DNA from: CBDEGU01 sp965238045
GTDB taxonomy: Bacteria; Acidobacteriota; Terriglobia; Bryobacterales; UBA6623
NCBI GenBank assembly: GCA_965238045.1
Contig: CBDEGU010000011.1
Location: forward strand, 310,001-374,000
Reading direction: 5' to 3'
Length of the DNA stretch: 64,000 bases
Each line of letters begins with the position of its first letter. Positions within the stretch are counted from its first letter, which is position 1. Both the position numbers and the translations under genes were made by a program. This document shows positions 62,332 to 64,000 of the stretch, in pieces. Under the pieces are notes generated by a model. The model was given only the letters and a program-made list of their open reading frames with translations. It ran no database searches and was not told where the DNA came from.

Positions 62332-63714
62332 CTATTTCACTCCCCACACGGGCATCTGGTTGCGTCCCGTGCTGGTCAACTTCTTAAGCTGTGTTCCGTC
62401 GGCTCGCATGGTCCAGATCTGGGTTCCGCCGGAGCGGTTGGATGAGAAAACCAGATGGGTGCCGCTGGGGGACCAGTAAGGATTTTCGTTCCTTCCGGCA
62501 CCGTGGGTCAACTGTACCAGGTTTCCCGTCGCAACGTTCAGCACGAAGACATTATAGTTGCCCGGCTCGAAGCCGCGCGTCCACGAAAAGGCGAGGTTCT
62601 CGCCCCGCGGGCCCCAGGCCGGCTGTACGGCGTCGCCTCCGCCGAGGGAGAGCATGCGAACATTGGCGCCGTCGATATCCATCAGGTAGACCTGCGGGAC
62701 GCCGGAGCGGCCCGAGACATAGGCGATCTGGGCGCCTGTTTTGGGGTTGATCGCCGGGTCGATCTCACGGGAGCGTGAATACGATACGCGGCGGAGATTT
62801 CTGCCATCAATGTCGGCCATGTAGATTTGCGAGATGCCTGAAGCGGTGGAGGCGAGCGCAAGGGACTTTCCATCGGGAGAAAAAAAGGGCGTCGCGTTGA
62901 GGGAAGCCTTCTGGTTGTAGAAAGTCAGGCGGCGATTCGTCTCGATCGAGTGGACGTAGATCAGAGGCTGGCCTTCGACGTAGGTCGTGAAGGCAATGCG
63001 GTCGCCGGCCGGCGAGACCGCGGGCGTCGTCGAGATGCTCCCATATTTGGTCAACGGCTGCTGATTGGCGCCGTCGTAGTCCATCGACCAGATCTCCTGC
63101 GAGCCGGTGCGGTTGGAGTTGAAATAGATCCGCGAGCCGGCCAGCCCGATGCCGAGTCCGAGATTCCGCAAAATGTCTCGGGCGAATTCGTGGGCGAGCT
63201 GCCGCACTCCCGCGACGTCGGCCGTCGAGTAGTAACGCTTGCCGAAGATGTGCGCGGCGGGGATGGATTCTTGCAGAACGTCGTAGAGGTAGCCGGAGAG
63301 AGTCAGCCGTTCGCCGCTGAGCTCGAGCGAGCCGAACACCAAATACAGCGCCGTGACCGGAGGCCGCGACCAGCCCATCAGCCACAGGCCGCGCGAGCCG
63401 GGATCAGTTGGCAAGCCCTTCTCCCCCGCGCGCAAGTCCTCCGGCCGCCGCGGCGAGGTTCGGGGATAGAAACTCTTCGAGATCATTTCGAACTGCGCCG
63501 AGCTGTCCAGGTCGTTCCAGAGCGTGTCGTTGAACCGGTTCACCTCGCGCAGTAACTCGGGAGGCCCGGTCATGAACGGCACGGCGATGCGAGGGATGCG
63601 AGCCTGATCGGTGATGGTGCGCGTGATGTCGGCCCGTCGCTGGGAGAGCAACGGCGCCGCGGCCAGGACGAAGAGGAAGATCATGTATGAGGCGGTAAGG
63701 ATTCGTTTTGTCAT
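62332..63714 (-). CDS. tolB: Tol-Pal system propeller protein TolB
   Basis: The 460-residue protein has a signal peptide (SYMIFLFVLAAAPLLS), the N-terminal TolB domain (RIAVPFMTGPPELL, LYDVLQESIPAAHIFGKRYY, AHEFARDILRNLG) and a six-bladed propeller with repeats like SRIYFNSNRTGSQEIWSMDY, YWSPSGTHLVFSSNRSGGTQ and GAQIAYVSGRSGVPQVYLMD. Length and order match TolB. It binds Pal in the periplasm. The start overlaps the stop of the upstream tonB/tolA-like gene by 3 bp. Confidence 0.95.
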   Translation of the reverse strand: MTKRILTASYMIFLFVLAAAPLLSQRRADITRTITDQARIPRIAVPFMTGPPELLREVNRFNDTLWNDLDSSAQFEMISKSFYPRTSPRRPEDLRAGEKGLPTDPGSRGLWLMGWSRPPVTALYLVFGSLELSGERLTLSGYLYDVLQESIPAAHIFGKRYYSTADVAGVRQLAHEFARDILRNLGLGIGLAGSRIYFNSNRTGSQEIWSMDYDGANQQPLTKYGSISTTPAVSPAGDRIAFTTYVEGQPLIYVHSIETNRRLTFYNQKASLNATPFFSPDGKSLALASTASGISQIYMADIDGRNLRRVSYSRSREIDPAINPKTGAQIAYVSGRSGVPQVYLMDIDGANVRMLSLGGGDAVQPAWGPRGENLAFSWTRGFEPGNYNVFVLNVATGNLVQLTHGAGRNENPYWSPSGTHLVFSSNRSGGTQIWTMRADGTQLKKLTSTGRNQMPVWGVK

Positions 63715-64000
63715 CGCATTCGAAAGTAGATTTCAACCAAGACCGAGCGTCTTCCGAGACCGCGGGGCAAGGGCCGAAACGGGCTGGCATTCAGGACGGC
63801 GCGGTGAGCCGAATAGTCAAGAGTGCGGGTCCCGCTGGTTTGGGCAATTCGTATGTCGCGAAACGCTCCATTGGCGTGGATCGTGAAAGTGACGAGAACC
63901 AGATTGCGGCTGCCCCCGCTGGCTTGCCCGAGCGTTCTGCGCCACTCATCGGCGAGCCGCCGCTGCAGTGCGTCGGCGTACCAGGCGTAGCCGGACCCGA
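63711..64000 (-). CDS. C-terminus of a TolA/TonB-like energy transducer (partial)
   Basis: The 96 residues visible at the right edge end with a TonB/TolA C-terminal domain: GYAWYADALQRRLADEWRRT, NLVLVTFTIHANGAFRDIRI and TLDYSAHRAVLNASPFRPLP. The position just before tolB, with overlapping stop and start, points to TolA. The N-terminal part, with the membrane helix, lies outside the window. Distinguishing TolA from TonB needs that part. Confidence 0.85.
   Translation of the reverse strand, partial: GSGYAWYADALQRRLADEWRRTLGQASGGSRNLVLVTFTIHANGAFRDIRIAQTSGTRTLDYSAHRAVLNASPFRPLPRGLGRRSVLVEIYFRMR

Overview
The window looks like chromosomal DNA of a GC-rich member of the Acidobacteriota, probably near Solibacter/Bryobacterales. 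Family content supports this: a VWFA-related acidobacterial protein, an acidobacterial duplicated orphan permease, a large SBBP beta-propeller exoprotein with an acidobacterial-type C-terminal domain, several Tat or Sec exported enzymes, and a Tol-Pal locus with an Ig-like domain inside Pal. No tRNA, rRNA, CRISPR array or phage module was found. The species is an inference; no search could be run.

Layout. 0-6 kb: a cut-off membrane protein, alanine dehydrogenase, a Tat-exported UxuA-like TIM barrel broken by an in-frame TGA, and the lutABC lactate oxidation operon. 6-13 kb: valS, proC, a small membrane protein, and an alkyltransferase-like (ATL) gene 4 bp behind a hybrid histidine kinase that has lost its phosphorylation residues. 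13-17 kb: a tight reverse-strand run of radical SAM protein, methyltransferase and large secreted protein. 17-21 kb: a TRAP transporter (TatT lipoprotein, DctP, fused DctQM). 21-33 kb: exported proteins (a frameshifted VWA protein, NHL propeller, S41 protease, a SelA-like PLP enzyme), RidA, a D-threonine aldolase-like enzyme and a B12-binding radical SAM enzyme. 33-44 kb: orphan permease, GT39-like membrane transferase, cysE, a queuosine-precursor transporter and a broken ornithine cyclodeaminase. 44-50 kb: SBBP exoprotein, Flp pilin, SDR, HtrA-type protease, coaE. 50-57 kb: two nearly identical 1448-bp IS256-type elements in opposite orientation, each with a perfect 8-bp target duplication; one splits a secreted-protein gene, the other splits amt just upstream of glnK. 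57-64 kb: a frameshifted Kelch protein, an enolase-superfamily enzyme, then cpoB, pal, tolB and the end of a tolA/tonB-like gene.

The main theme is recent and ongoing decay by mobile DNA. Beside the two intact IS copies there are three fragments of IS630-type transposases, an internally deleted ISNCY-type element plus a separate copy of its end, and two copies of a MITE-like inverted-repeat element with TA ends. Six genes are broken (two nonsense codons, several single-base frameshifts, two IS insertions). Some of the point lesions could be sequencing or assembly errors; the IS insertions, with matching target duplications, cannot reasonably be.

The most interesting possible biology is the ATL plus degenerate kinase pair at 10.65-12.68 kb, the radical SAM / methyltransferase / secreted toroid-like cluster at 13.0-16.7 kb, and the MITE whose ends coincide with the stop codons of the two convergent genes around it.
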